A stretch of 50,476 nt of DNA from Liminaster sp045576355 (GTDB taxonomy: Bacteria > Bacteroidota > Bacteroidia > Bacteroidales > UBA3663): NCBI GenBank assembly GCA_045576355.1, contig JAZNGG010000035.1, forward strand, positions 1 to 50,476, in the 5' to 3' direction. This document shows positions 9,460 to 18,709 of this stretch, in pieces. The notes beneath the pieces were generated by a model. The model ran no database searches, was not told the origin of the DNA, and worked only from the letters and a program-made list of their open reading frames with translations. Made by a program: the position numbers and the translations under genes. How positions within the stretch are numbered: position 1 is the stretch's first letter; each line of letters begins with the position of its first letter.

Positions 9460-10854
9460 TTATAGTTTAGCAATCTCTGCCATCACCTCTTGAGCCGTAC
9501 GCTCAGCCTCCTCTACGGTGGCAGCTTCAGCGTAAACGCGAATAATCGGTTCGGTATTGGACTTTCTGAGATGAACCCATCTGTCGGGGAAATCTATCTT
9601 CACTCCGTCGATATCTGTCACCTCAAAATCTGCATATTTGGCTTTCACCTTGAGCAACAAAGCATCGATGTCGATGTCCGGTGTAAGGTCTATGCGTTGT
9701 TTGGCAATGTAATAAGGAGGATAGCTCTTTTTCAGTTCGCTCACAGTCAGTCCGGGTTGTTGCCGGCGCAACTTGGCAAGCTGAGTCAAAAAAAGTGCTA
9801 TGCCCACCAATGCGTCACGACCATAATGAGCCTCCGGATAGATCACACCTCCGTTACCCTCACCTCCAATGACCGCATTTGTAGCTTTCATTTTCTCCAC
9901 CACATTCACTTCGCCCACAGCTGCGGCATTATAGACTCCGCCACGAGCGCGGGTCACATCACGAAGCGCACGAGAGGAAGATAGATTAGAACAAGTGTTG
10001 CCCGGTGTGTGCTGCAATACATAATCGGCACATGCCACCAATGTATATTCCTCTCCAAACATCGCACCATCCTCACAGATAATGGCCAAGCGATCCACAT
10101 CCGGATCCACAACAAAGCCGACATCCACATGAGCCTGCTCCATGTGGGCCGCTATCTGAGTAAGGTTTTGAGGGATCGGTTCCGGATTGTGGGCAAAATG
10201 TCCGGTCGGATCACAGTTTATCTCGCTAATTGTCTCCACACCTAAAGCCCGCAACAAACGTGGTATTACAATTCCTCCGACAGAGTTGACACAATCTACC
10301 GCTACACTAAATCCGGCCTGAGCGATTGCCTCCTTGTCCACAAGTTTGAGATCCAGCACCTGGGCGATGTGATGATCGGTATAATCCTTCTCTACGATTT
10401 TACCTAACTGCATCACCTCTGCAAAAGAGAAATCTTCAGATTCAGCGATTTTAAGCACGTCTCCCCCTAAAACACTATCAAAAAACTCACCCTTATCGTT
10501 AAGGAGTTTAAGGGCATTCCACTGGATCGGATTATGACTGGCCGTAAGTATGATACCACCATCTGCATTCTCTGCAGTGACGGCAATCTCTGTCGTCGGA
10601 GTCGTGGCCAGGCCAATGTTAATAACATCAAAGCCCATGCCGATCAGCGTCCCGCTGACACAGCGGAAAAGCATTTCTCCTGAGAGTCTGGCATCACGAC
10701 CCACAACAATTTTACCGCTTCCCTCGGGACGGCATCGACGGATGACAGTCGCATAGGCAGCGGTAAACTTAACGATATCAAGGGGATTCAATCCCTCACC
10801 TGCACGGCCACCGATCGTGCCGCGTATTCCTGAAATAGACTTAATGAGTGACAT
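9460..10854 (-). CDS. glmM: Phosphoglucosamine mutase
   Basis: A 464-residue alpha-D-phosphohexomutase. The catalytic serine loop is TASHNP (104-109, phosphorylated Ser106), the magnesium loop is DPDVDRL (250-256), the sugar-binding loop is GGEGNGGVIYP and the C-terminal phosphate-binding loop is RKSNTEPIIRVYAEA. It interconverts glucosamine-6-phosphate and glucosamine-1-phosphate in UDP-GlcNAc synthesis for peptidoglycan and lipid A. The related phosphomannomutase/phosphoglucomutase assignment cannot be fully excluded, but the length, the SGIRGTIGG start and the DUF4827-like neighbour fit the Bacteroidales glmM form. The gap to the upstream gene is 11 bp, indicating an operon. Confidence 0.88.
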   Translation of the reverse strand: MSLIKSISGIRGTIGGRAGEGLNPLDIVKFTAAYATVIRRCRPEGSGKIVVGRDARLSGEMLFRCVSGTLIGMGFDVINIGLATTPTTEIAVTAENADGGIILTASHNPIQWNALKLLNDKGEFFDSVLGGDVLKIAESEDFSFAEVMQLGKIVEKDYTDHHIAQVLDLKLVDKEAIAQAGFSVAVDCVNSVGGIVIPRLLRALGVETISEINCDPTGHFAHNPEPIPQNLTQIAAHMEQAHVDVGFVVDPDVDRLAIICEDGAMFGEEYTLVACADYVLQHTPGNTCSNLSSSRALRDVTRARGGVYNAAAVGEVNVVEKMKATNAVIGGEGNGGVIYPEAHYGRDALVGIALFLTQLAKLRRQQPGLTVSELKKSYPPYYIAKQRIDLTPDIDIDALLLKVKAKYADFEVTDIDGVKIDFPDRWVHLRKSNTEPIIRVYAEAATVEEAERTAQEVMAEIAKL

Positions 10855-10865
10855 AACTGTTTTCT

Positions 10866-11558
10866 TTATTCCGGCAGATAATTAGGCCGGGTATATTTGA
10901 CACTGCCGTAGTAGCAAGTGAGATAATAGCTTTGTTCGGCTGCCGAAGAGAGCGAGAACGGAACGATCAGAGCAGCCTCGCCTCCATTCCAAAGAAAGCG
11001 CACCGGGAAGCCCAAGCCTCCACTCGTACACTCATAGGCGGAGCCGGTGCCATAATAGGTGCCATAATAGGTAGAAGCATAATAAGCCGAGTTCCAACTA
11101 TAGATGATCTCATAATTATTGGGTTCAAGGTTACTACCCTTTCCGGTCTCAAAGTTTTCAAACGTACCTAAGTTATAGCAACTATCATAACGGACCAGAA
11201 CATTACTTCCGGTGGTAAATTTTCCATCCTCCAGATCCTCTTCCTGACGATTACCCCAGCTTTTGATTTTGAAATACAAGCGTTTGAAGTCTCCTTCTGA
11301 GATGGCATACCACTTACCCAACTCTATGTAGTCTGCCGGATCTTCCTTACGAGTGACAACCGCATCTGTGACCTCATCAAGCCAATCCTCATCGACAGTT
11401 TCGGCTGTAATGTCTGCAAAACTACAAAAACTAGTGATATAGCTTTTTTCGGCATCAACAAGATCTGCATAAGTCTCCGTATCAGAGCAGGAAGTTAACA
11501 TACCTATCCACAGACTCATTATAAGAAACGAAGCAATTGCGAAAAAGATTCTTTTCAT
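10866..11558 (-). CDS. DUF4827-like lipoprotein
   Basis: The product has 230 residues with signal peptide and lipobox MLTSC (Cys24). The mature part starts SDTETYADLVDAEKSYI, then a compact alpha/beta domain rich in Tyr and Gly, with YIELGKWYAISEGDFKRLYFKIKSWG and a C-terminal GFPVRFLWNGGEAALIVPFSLSSAAE. This matches my memory of the DUF4827 family, found next to glmM and the DHH phosphoesterase in Bacteroides-like genomes; some members are thought to have an FKBP-type fold. No catalytic role is established. It is first in a probable operon with glmM and the nucleotidase. The 5' region contains about 240 bp of octamer repeats. Possible -7 element TATCTTCG at 11830-11837 has no matching -33. 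Confidence 0.8.
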   Translation of the reverse strand: MKRIFFAIASFLIMSLWIGMLTSCSDTETYADLVDAEKSYITSFCSFADITAETVDEDWLDEVTDAVVTRKEDPADYIELGKWYAISEGDFKRLYFKIKSWGNRQEEDLEDGKFTTGSNVLVRYDSCYNLGTFENFETGKGSNLEPNNYEIIYSWNSAYYASTYYGTYYGTGSAYECTSGGLGFPVRFLWNGGEAALIVPFSLSSAAEQSYYLTCYYGSVKYTRPNYLPE

Positions 11559-11912
11559 TCTATATATTATTTGGTTGATTGGTTGATTGGTTGAAGGGTT
11601 GATTGGTTGAAGGGTTGAGGAGTTGAAGGGTTGAGGTAAGAGGAAAGTGAAAGGAAAAAGGAGTAAACGCAGCCATCTGCCATCGCGGACGAAGTCCTAA
11701 ACTCTCAAACTTTTAAACCTCTAAACCAACGCAGCCACCACGGACAAAGTCCCTAAGCCATCGTGGGGAGCAGCCCCTAAACCTCTAAACCAACACTACC
11801 ATCGCAGGGCATAGCCCATTAAGCAACGGCGAAGATAGCAATAATTCTCTAAACGTACTTCCTGCCTTGTCCAATTTTATAGTTTTTTGGCTACATAAAC
11901 CCTTATAAAGGG
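11559..11912. repeat. Composite octamer repeat, copy 2
   Basis: Starting about 20 bp before the DUF4827-like ATG, the plus strand reads repeated GGTTGATT/GGTTGAAG/GGTTGAGG octamers (11571-11636), then hairpins of the form GGAC-GAA-GTCC, GGAC-AAA-GTCC and GGGC-ATA-GCCC alternating with CTCTAAACC blocks (to about 11820). The remaining 11821-11912 is AT-rich, with CCCTTATAAAGGG as a small palindrome at 11899-11911 and no gene. Confidence 0.75.
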
Positions 11913-12968
11913 TTATTTTGCATTCTCGACATCATTATTGCAGTATTTGTCAAAAAGCGGAAGCACTTTCTGGAAGAGTTGCTCTGCTTGAGACAAAGAG
12001 CCATAAAATTCCCCTCCAGCAGCATTAAGGTGACCTCCGCCATTAAAAAACTTCTCTGCCATCAGATTCACCGGATAATTACCTTTAGAACGCAAAGATA
12101 CCTTGACAAAGTTCTGTTCCTCCCTAAAAAAAGCCGAACACATCACTTCCGGTATAGCGAGAGGAATATTGACAAAGCCCTCACTATCTCCCTTCTGATG
12201 ATTATATTTTTTGATTTCGGCTTTAGAGAGAGAGAAGTAAGCAGCATGATGCGGATAGTTCACTTGCATTTTCGTCTCCATGACATAACCTTTTAGACGG
12301 ATGCGACGTTCCTTTTCGGCATTAAGCGCACGATGGATCTCCTCCTTGTCGATACCGGCCTGAAGCAGACGAGCCACGATCATATACACCTCCGGGTTAT
12401 CACTATTATAAGAGAGTATCCCTGTGTCAGTCATCATACCGATATAAAGGGCTGTCGCAGTTACCCGATCCAGCAGATGATCATCTGCTGACTGCATGAT
12501 AAAACGTGTTACCAACTCGCACGTAGCAGACATCTCCGGATAAGAGATCACCACGTCAAAAGCCTCTCTGTCCGGGCCCAAATGGTGATCCAAAAGCAGA
12601 CGGCGAGCAGAGGTTGCCATCAGCACCTTAGACATCTCTCCCACTCGAGAGAGCAGATTAAAATCCAGGCATACGATCACCTCTGCCTCTTGTAGCAAGG
12701 CAGTGGCATGGGCGGTCATCCGGTCATAAGCGATGATCTGATCCACCTCCGGCATGAAAGCGAGATTCTCACCGGGCGTATCGTTGACAACAATGTTAGC
12801 TTCTTTTCCCTTCGCTCTTAAGTATCGCGCCATCGCCACGACCGAACCCAACGCATCTCCATCGGGCGACATATGTGCCGTAACAACAAAACGCTGATGA
12901 TCTGCTATGAGTTTTTGAGCTGCTGTGATCAAAGAAACATCGATTGCTGAAGAAATCTGTAAATTCAT
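11913..12968 (-). CDS. nrnA: Bifunctional oligoribonuclease/PAP phosphatase NrnA (DHH family)
   Basis: A 351-residue DHH/DHHA1 phosphoesterase. The N-terminal DHH domain shows AHMSPDGDALGS (31-42), a metal aspartate in LDFN (101-104) and the hallmark D127-H-H (LLLDHH). The C-terminal DHHA1 domain carries the substrate-binding FNGGGHLNAAGG. Known relatives degrade short RNA oligonucleotides (nanoRNA, pGpG, pApA) and dephosphorylate 3'-phosphoadenosine 5'-phosphate in the cytoplasm. It lies upstream of the DUF4827-like/glmM operon but is separated by 354 bp of repeats, so it may be its own unit. A good promoter is found at 13214-13244, putting a complete octamer repeat in its 5' leader. Confidence 0.9.
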   Translation of the reverse strand: MNLQISSAIDVSLITAAQKLIADHQRFVVTAHMSPDGDALGSVVAMARYLRAKGKEANIVVNDTPGENLAFMPEVDQIIAYDRMTAHATALLQEAEVIVCLDFNLLSRVGEMSKVLMATSARRLLLDHHLGPDREAFDVVISYPEMSATCELVTRFIMQSADDHLLDRVTATALYIGMMTDTGILSYNSDNPEVYMIVARLLQAGIDKEEIHRALNAEKERRIRLKGYVMETKMQVNYPHHAAYFSLSKAEIKKYNHQKGDSEGFVNIPLAIPEVMCSAFFREEQNFVKVSLRSKGNYPVNLMAEKFFNGGGHLNAAGGEFYGSLSQAEQLFQKVLPLFDKYCNNDVENAK

Positions 12969-13212
12969 ATATATTGGTTAAAGGGTTGAGGGGTTGAGGG
13001 GTTGAGGAGTTGAGGGGTTGAAAAAAACTTTTAAACTTCTAAACCAAACAGAGGAAAAAATAAACTACTAAACCTCTAAACTTCTAAACCAAACAAGGCT
13101 TATGGCTTTTCTTTCTTCTTTCAGTTTTCAGTTTACACTTTCATCTCGCCAGTTAAGGGGGTTAAATTTTAAAACTCTTAAACCCCTATACTTCTAAACC
13201 ACCAAACCAAAC
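12969..13212. repeat. Composite octamer repeat, copy 3
   Basis: Beginning 9 bp before the nrnA ATG, the plus strand shows five GGTTGAGG-type octamers in perfect 8-bp phase (12983-13022), then TTTTAAAC/TTCTAAAC units, a second AAACTACT-AAACCTCT-AAACTTCT run (about 13063-13090), GGCTTATGGCTTTTC, and TTTCAGTTTTCAGTTTACAC, ending with a second CTAAACC run near 13200. On the nrnA transcript this is all 5' leader. Confidence 0.75.
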
Positions 13213-13213
13213 C

Positions 13214-13244
13214 GATGGCAAAAATAGTATTTTCCGATGAATTG
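13214..13244 (-). promoter_or_regulatory. Promoter of nrnA
   Basis: On the minus strand TTTG (13241-13244), 19 bp, then TATTTTTG (13214-13221). This is a full match to the Bacteroidetes consensus and gives a leader of about 240 nt that is filled by the repeat at 12969-13212. Confidence 0.55.
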
Positions 13245-13353
13245 GCAAAATTTTCATCTTCCGAACTTTTTTCGTTTTTTGTCCGAACTTTTTTATCTCC
13301 CCTATGTTATAATGTCGAGAACAATCTAAAATAGACTGGCTGTTTCAACAAAA

Positions 13354-13385
13354 AAGGGAGTTTCATCGTGAGATGCAGCTCCCTT
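13354..13385 (-). terminator. Rho-independent terminator of the oligogalacturonate-lyase-like gene
   Basis: Arms AAGGGAGTTTCATC and GATGCAGCTCCCTT pair at 12 of 14 positions around a short loop; on the minus strand the hairpin starts 6 bp after the stop codon and is followed by TTTTTTG. Confidence 0.75.
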
Positions 13386-13390
13386 GACGA

Positions 13391-15400
13391 TTACCAATGT
13401 AATTGTTCCAGATCCACCATCATCAGATTAAGTCGTTTGCCATCTGTAAAGTGTCCGGACTGGAACAACAGATAGCGACCACAAGGGCTGAAATGAGGAT
13501 GCGCATGATCGGGCTTCATGCGACAATCTGTCGCGATCAGCCGCCTTTCTCCGGTAGCGACATTGATGACATAGACATTACCGGCAAAGGTGTCTCCTGC
13601 GGCATACCGGCCGTCTCTTGTAGAGTTACAATGCCAAAACCCTCGGCCTCCCAACAGCGGTTTGCCGTTGACGTTCTCTCCCGACAACTCCACATTTCCC
13701 AGACACTCGACATCATCATTGCGGAGATTGATGCGCATGATACCGGAGGCTTGCTTCCGCAGGCGATCCTGAAACCCAAGTATGTTGAAATAGACATGAT
13801 CCCGAGTCTGAAAAGTTTCGTGGGTCACCCAGTCCAGTGGGGTCTCTTTATAGATGGGGCGAAACTCCGAACCATCGGCACGCACAAACCAGATGCGTTG
13901 ATGCGCATCCCCACCCGTCTCGTTACAGAAAAGGATCTCATCATTGACATAGCGACTTGCCTGGATGTGTCCCACTTTAAATAGCGTATTGACCACAACA
14001 GAGACCTCTCCGGTCTTAAGATCGATCTTTCTGACACCGCCCAACGAGGGTTTTATCTTGATCGGCTGATTATTGGCAGGGCGAAATGCCTGTGCCAACA
14101 TCTGCTGCTCTTCCTCCTCTGTTCCCTTTCGTGAGACTACAATATAGGCAAAATCATCCTCGCAACTGATGCACCATCCTCCCGGACGGCCTAAAACAGA
14201 GTCATTCATAGGCATCGAAGCGACGTGCTCTTCATACGCATCCGCAGCCTTGACTTTCCCCGCTAAAGCATCCTCCCACAGCCGGTCAATATTCAGCTTA
14301 TAAAGATTCCATACCTGCTCGCCCGTCGGCTTTTGGTTTTCGTCTGTCACATCCACCCGGCGATTGATAAAGAGATGATTGCTGCGATTGGCCATAAAGA
14401 GACTGCCATGTTCCCCCTCTGTGATCTGCAACATACGGCCGGAAGCCATCTCCATCAGGAAAAACTGCCCCTGACGTTTCTCTCCTCCGGCACGCACCCC
14501 GGAACGGAAGAGGAGAAATCTCTGGTCTGATGACCACATCGGATCGGTCTGATAGACAAAAGAGTCGTGTGATGTCGTGTCTGTCAGCACCTTGATCTCA
14601 AAGCCGGAGACAGCATCCTTATAAGAGGTCCATTCCGCAGGATATATCGTGCCCAACGGCTTGGGTTGTTTCTGTAGTTCCTCTTGCTTGATGTTCTCAT
14701 ATAGACTTTGCACCTCCTGCTCAGATAGGGCTGCACTATACATCCGCACATCGCTGATGCTCGTCCCTTTCAGATATGAGTCCCCCTTAAAAGGAGCCCG
14801 TCCCATCCAGTTATATGTGGGCGCCTCAGCCGGGAAAGTTGTGGACAAGGTAAACATGCTGTCATTGGAAGCCACCAAACGGCCATTGAGATAGAGCCGA
14901 CCGTCAGCCTCGTCTTGCGTATAGACGACATAGAGCCACTCCCCTTTGTCTGATGCCCTACCTATGTCCATCAGCGTCTCGCGCTTCCATCCTCCGATGG
15001 AATTTTCTGCCCGTTGCACATTCAGTTTGTAGGCATGATAACGCCCTTCAGTCTGAGTGTTGAGAGGCAATGTAGAAAATGCCCAAAGGAAATATCCCTG
15101 CCCCTTGAGAGAGGCTTCGCGATCCACCTTATAATGCACCGCGATCGTAAAGGCATGGAGCTGCTGCAATCGCTTGCCGACCGCCTCTCCCATGTCGATA
15201 TAACCACTGTCATAGCAGAGATAGACCATCCCATTTTCCAATGTGGCTGATCCTTTCAGAGCTGCATCAAAGTGTGAAGCACTCTTGTCACGCACCATCC
15301 GACCCTGATCATCTTCAAAGTCATAGTGCAACATCAGACTCTCCTGCGCCATAGCGCTCATGGAGAGACAAGTCCATAATGTAATTAAAAGTTTTTTCAT
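13391..15400 (-). CDS. LamG domain plus oligogalacturonate-lyase-like beta-propeller (PL22-like)
   Basis: The product has 669 residues with a signal peptide ending MSAMAQ. Residues about 22-235 form a LamG/concanavalin-like module (LMLHYDFEDDQG, YNWMGRAPFKGDSYLKGTSISDVRMYSAALSEQEV), a probable carbohydrate-binding part. Residues about 245-669 form a WD/PD40-like propeller resembling oligogalacturonate lyases of PL22: GGDAHQRIWFVRADGSEF, PLDWVTHETF, GFQDRLRKQASGIMRINLR and a histidine cluster in KPDHAHPHFSPCGRYLLFQ, in the region where the family binds its metal. It would cleave unsaturated or short oligogalacturonides from pectin in the periplasm. The fusion to LamG is unusual for the family. 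It follows the GH2 gene on the same strand across 204 bp of repeats, so co-transcription is possible. Activity on pectin is inferred. Confidence 0.78.
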   Translation of the reverse strand: MKKLLITLWTCLSMSAMAQESLMLHYDFEDDQGRMVRDKSASHFDAALKGSATLENGMVYLCYDSGYIDMGEAVGKRLQQLHAFTIAVHYKVDREASLKGQGYFLWAFSTLPLNTQTEGRYHAYKLNVQRAENSIGGWKRETLMDIGRASDKGEWLYVVYTQDEADGRLYLNGRLVASNDSMFTLSTTFPAEAPTYNWMGRAPFKGDSYLKGTSISDVRMYSAALSEQEVQSLYENIKQEELQKQPKPLGTIYPAEWTSYKDAVSGFEIKVLTDTTSHDSFVYQTDPMWSSDQRFLLFRSGVRAGGEKRQGQFFLMEMASGRMLQITEGEHGSLFMANRSNHLFINRRVDVTDENQKPTGEQVWNLYKLNIDRLWEDALAGKVKAADAYEEHVASMPMNDSVLGRPGGWCISCEDDFAYIVVSRKGTEEEEQQMLAQAFRPANNQPIKIKPSLGGVRKIDLKTGEVSVVVNTLFKVGHIQASRYVNDEILFCNETGGDAHQRIWFVRADGSEFRPIYKETPLDWVTHETFQTRDHVYFNILGFQDRLRKQASGIMRINLRNDDVECLGNVELSGENVNGKPLLGGRGFWHCNSTRDGRYAAGDTFAGNVYVINVATGERRLIATDCRMKPDHAHPHFSPCGRYLLFQSGHFTDGKRLNLMMVDLEQLHW

Positions 15401-15604
15401 ATATATTGGATGATTAGTTTAGAAGTTTAGGGGCTATGCCCTGTTTAGTTGAGGAGTTGAAAGGTTGAGGGGTTGAAAAAATAAACTTCTAAACCTTTAA
15501 ACTTCTAAACCAAATAAGGACTTCGTCCGCTATGGCTTTTCTTTCTCTTTTCTCCTTACACTTTGTTCTTTGCACTTTCCTCAACCAATCAACCCCTAAA
15601 CCCC
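15401..15604. repeat. Composite octamer repeat, copy 4
   Basis: Between the GH2 gene and the PL22-like gene the plus strand reads GGATGATTAGTTTAG, the mini-hairpin GGGC-TAT-GCCC (15430-15440), GGTTGAGG octamers (about 15447-15477), CTTCTAAACC units, GGAC-TTC-GTCC (15517-15527), GCTATGGCTTTTC and TTTGCACTTTCC. The GH2 stop codon at 15605 lies inside a CCCCTCAACC unit of the repeat. Confidence 0.72.
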
Positions 15605-18373
15605 TCAACCATTACCCCCTTTAAACACCAGACGGATGTGGAAACCCTCATCGCCTGCCTTGATGCGGATGTTGTCCGGTTGGCTCTGAGGACCGAGTTG
15701 TTCCAGAGGTTTATAACTCTGTATCGGAGGGATCGAAAGCAGGAATGAGATGTCCCCCTTCGGGAAACGCACCATACTTCGCTCCTGCTTGCGCGGTTCG
15801 GTCTCTTGCAGTCCCCCCATCTCACCGGGAGTCTGATCCACAGCCTCTTCGGGAGTGAAGAGACGGAGATAAAGACCCTCGTTGAGCGTAGCGACACTCC
15901 ACGAACTTCCATCCTTATTCTGCATCTCCATCCGGCGGAAATCGCTCCTGTAGCCCTTAAACTCCGGATAGAGAGGAGGTGTCGGCGAATTGTAGTCACC
16001 GGTCACCGTGTTGTTATATGCCAACGACCAGGCGCCAAACTGCTGCCCTTTCAGACGATTGCGCCACACGCGATAAGGTCCGCGACCCACCCAGTGCACA
16101 CTATCGACCATCCCCTCCGGATAGGAGAAAGAGAGACCTATGGTCCATTTGCTCTCATCCGTAAGGAACTGACGCATGCCGTGTCCACGCTCGTCATTGA
16201 GCATCACGGCATCCATGTGGAGCAAACCATCGGGAGTCTGTCGCCAGCGGATACTGTCGATACCCCCTTTATACCAAAACGTGTTGACCACCGTCCCGTC
16301 GGCTTCTTTATATTGTTTATGTTTGATCACCTCAGCCTTCATCCCCACAGGGAAAGGTCCGACCAGACTATCCATACGCATCATTCCCTGCTCATCAAAG
16401 ACAATAGTCTCACGAGCTGCCACGCCGCTCGGAGAGACCACCTGGACATCTGCCCGATGTATGGGAGCCGTCCAGCTGCACACCTCTTCTCCCTGACTGT
16501 TATATGCCATCAGCTCCAGCACATCCCCCTTACGAAAGTCTGCCGGCAGATCAAACCGGGCATATCCACTCTCACCCGGAGCCGCAGCCGGCAGGATCAC
16601 TACATCCTCGCAGAGGATTTGTCCGTCCAGGCCCTTGACCCGATACTTCATGCTACACTCGCTCAGGTGTGTAAACAAATAGCGATTGGAGACCAACACT
16701 CGGCCATCAAACGAAGGAGAGACATACAAGCGGTCGATATAGATCGGACTCCACACCTCCCGGATGGTATAGAAACTCGCTTCGGGCTGACGATAGGGAT
16801 CCATACAGCCGTCCGGACCATGTCCGCCATCACTGTCGAGGATACAATCCTTGATGTCAAACCCTTTCTGACCATAGACCTTCCCCACAGACTTACCGGT
16901 CGGGAGATCGGTACGGCGCACAGCCTCATCCACATAAGCCCAAATAAACCCTCCGGCAAAAAGCGGTGATCGGGTCCAGTGATCCCACATATCCTCCAGT
17001 GCGGCACCCTGCCCCTTATCATACTTGCCATGCAGGAACTCAGTGGGCATAAAAATCTTTTGTCCATTGTGCAGGCGATAAGCTCCGGTCTGATAAGCCG
17101 GATAGTGATGCGTATCGATGTCGCCAAAGTCGCTCCATGGGTGCACCACGTGTCGGCGCTGGATGTCCAATGCGGCAAAAAGCGGATCTGCCTTGCGGTT
17201 CCATCCCCCCTCATTGCCATTGCTCCACAGGAAGACACACGGATAATTGACATCCCGCATCACCAGTTCCCGCACCATTCTCACTGCCGTCGTGTCGTCA
17301 TAACGGGTCTGCCATCCTGCCAGCTCATCAAAATAGAGCAAACCGATGGAGTCGCATATCTCCAAAAAATGTCGATCTGAGGGGTAGTGACAGCGCACGG
17401 CATTCATATTCATCTGTTTCAGTAACTCCGCATCTTTCAGGCTCATCGCCGGACTGAGAGCACGCCCGGTCTCCGGATGGAAACAATGCCGATTGGTCCC
17501 CTTCACCACGAGCTTGACACCATTCAGATAGATGCCATCGTGCGGACGCACCTCCAGGGTACGGAAACCGATCTTCCGGCTGACACTGTGCTTATTATCG
17601 CCCAAGACAAACGTGGCAGTATAGAGATTCGGATGCTCAGGATCCCAAGTGCGTGCCCCCTCCAGGTGCCAGCAACCCTTCTCCCGGTCGTAGGGGAGTT
17701 GTGTCCCATCGATATAGAGCGTTACCGGATCGTCAGACGTTGCCTGTACATCGGCATAGAGATCGCCATTGGCTCGTGCATCGATGCTCACATGAGAGAT
17801 GTGCTCCTGAGGCAACACCTCCATATAGACCGGGCGATAGATCCCGCCAAAGAGCCACCAGTCTGCACGTCGCTCCGCGGAGTTCACGCTGTAGTTGGCA
17901 GACTCCTTGCAGACCAGCACTTCCAGTGTCTGCCGTTTGCCTGGCTTGACATAAGGAGTGACATCGTAAGCGAACTCCGTGAAGCCGCCTTGATGCACCG
18001 GGCCCACCTGTTGTCCATCGATCCAAACATGCGTATCGGTCATGGAGCCTTCAAACACCAGCCTATAGACATCACCTTTGGGCATCTTAAACGTGGTCCG
18101 ATACCTCCCGGTCTCAGTCGAGGGCTTCAGCCCTTTCGTCTTATAAAATCGGCCATAGGTGTAGGCGCCATATCCCTGCAGTTCCCAGCAACTCGGCACC
18201 TCGATCTTGCGCCATCGGCCACTCTGCTCACCCTCTGAGCAATAGAAATCCCATGTGCGCGTATGCTCTGCATCCGTTCCGCTCAGATAGATGCGCCGCG
18301 TGGCATTAGAGGTCTGAGCTACGACACTCATAGAGCAAAGCACAGCAAGCAGTGTAATCAATCGATATTTCAT
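15605..18373 (-). CDS. Glycoside hydrolase family 2 (beta-galactosidase-like)
   Basis: The product has 922 residues with a signal peptide ending MSVVAQ, so it acts outside the cytoplasm. The layout is that of GH2: a sugar-binding jelly-roll (about 30-190, VPSCWELQGYGAYTYGRFY, FEGSMTDTHVWIDGQQVG), an Ig-like domain (about 195-275), and a TIM barrel from about 280. The likely acid/base is Glu388 in WSNGNEGG and the likely nucleophile Glu445 in FMPTEF. The C-terminal part (about 640-900) resembles the beta-galactosidase small-chain fold (VHWVGRGPYRVWRNRLKGQQFG), with the usual GRGPxExYxDR wording altered. With a PL22-like gene directly downstream it probably removes galactosyl or related side groups from pectin fragments; the true substrate is unknown. 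The transcript probably starts near 18715, within an operator-like inverted repeat. Confidence 0.88.
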   Translation of the reverse strand: MKYRLITLLAVLCSMSVVAQTSNATRRIYLSGTDAEHTRTWDFYCSEGEQSGRWRKIEVPSCWELQGYGAYTYGRFYKTKGLKPSTETGRYRTTFKMPKGDVYRLVFEGSMTDTHVWIDGQQVGPVHQGGFTEFAYDVTPYVKPGKRQTLEVLVCKESANYSVNSAERRADWWLFGGIYRPVYMEVLPQEHISHVSIDARANGDLYADVQATSDDPVTLYIDGTQLPYDREKGCWHLEGARTWDPEHPNLYTATFVLGDNKHSVSRKIGFRTLEVRPHDGIYLNGVKLVVKGTNRHCFHPETGRALSPAMSLKDAELLKQMNMNAVRCHYPSDRHFLEICDSIGLLYFDELAGWQTRYDDTTAVRMVRELVMRDVNYPCVFLWSNGNEGGWNRKADPLFAALDIQRRHVVHPWSDFGDIDTHHYPAYQTGAYRLHNGQKIFMPTEFLHGKYDKGQGAALEDMWDHWTRSPLFAGGFIWAYVDEAVRRTDLPTGKSVGKVYGQKGFDIKDCILDSDGGHGPDGCMDPYRQPEASFYTIREVWSPIYIDRLYVSPSFDGRVLVSNRYLFTHLSECSMKYRVKGLDGQILCEDVVILPAAAPGESGYARFDLPADFRKGDVLELMAYNSQGEEVCSWTAPIHRADVQVVSPSGVAARETIVFDEQGMMRMDSLVGPFPVGMKAEVIKHKQYKEADGTVVNTFWYKGGIDSIRWRQTPDGLLHMDAVMLNDERGHGMRQFLTDESKWTIGLSFSYPEGMVDSVHWVGRGPYRVWRNRLKGQQFGAWSLAYNNTVTGDYNSPTPPLYPEFKGYRSDFRRMEMQNKDGSSWSVATLNEGLYLRLFTPEEAVDQTPGEMGGLQETEPRKQERSMVRFPKGDISFLLSIPPIQSYKPLEQLGPQSQPDNIRIKAGDEGFHIRLVFKGGNG

Positions 18374-18660
18374 ATTATATTATTGGTTGAAGAGTTTATT
18401 GGTTGAGGGGTTGAGGGGTTGAAGGGTTGAAAAAATAAACTTCTAAACCTTTAAACTTCTAAACCAAATAAGGGGCTACGCCCGCTATGGCTGATGGCAA
18501 TGGCAGATGGCTTTGTTTTCACCTTTCAGTTTTCACTTTTCAGATTTCCGTTTTCAGTTTTCACCTTTATTGAGTCGTGGGCTTCGCGTGCTGAAGGGTT
18601 GAAAAATAAACTCTTAAACGTTCAAGCCTCTAAACCAACACTGCCATAGCAGGGCGGCAG
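18374..18660. repeat. Composite octamer repeat, copy 5
   Basis: Starting about 13 bp before the GH2 ATG: GGTTGAAG/GGTTGAGG octamers (18384-18430), TAAACTTCTAAACC units, GGGC-TAC-GCCC (18473-18483), GCTATGGCTGATGGCAATGG, a TTTTCAGTTTTCACTTTTCA stretch (18523-18570), the GTGGGCTTCGCGTGC block seen also in copy 1 (18575-18589), then a second octamer/TCTAAACC pair. It lies in the probable GH2 5' leader. Confidence 0.75.
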
Positions 18661-18709
18661 CCCCATGCCATCCTTGTATTCTGCCGATTATGTTTCCCAT
18701 GAAACCTCG

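Noticed and set aside
15806..16969. 387-residue plus-strand ORF inside the GH2 gene
   Set aside because: Antisense shadow of the well-supported GH2 reading frame, with a His/Ile/Thr-rich composition typical of such shadows.
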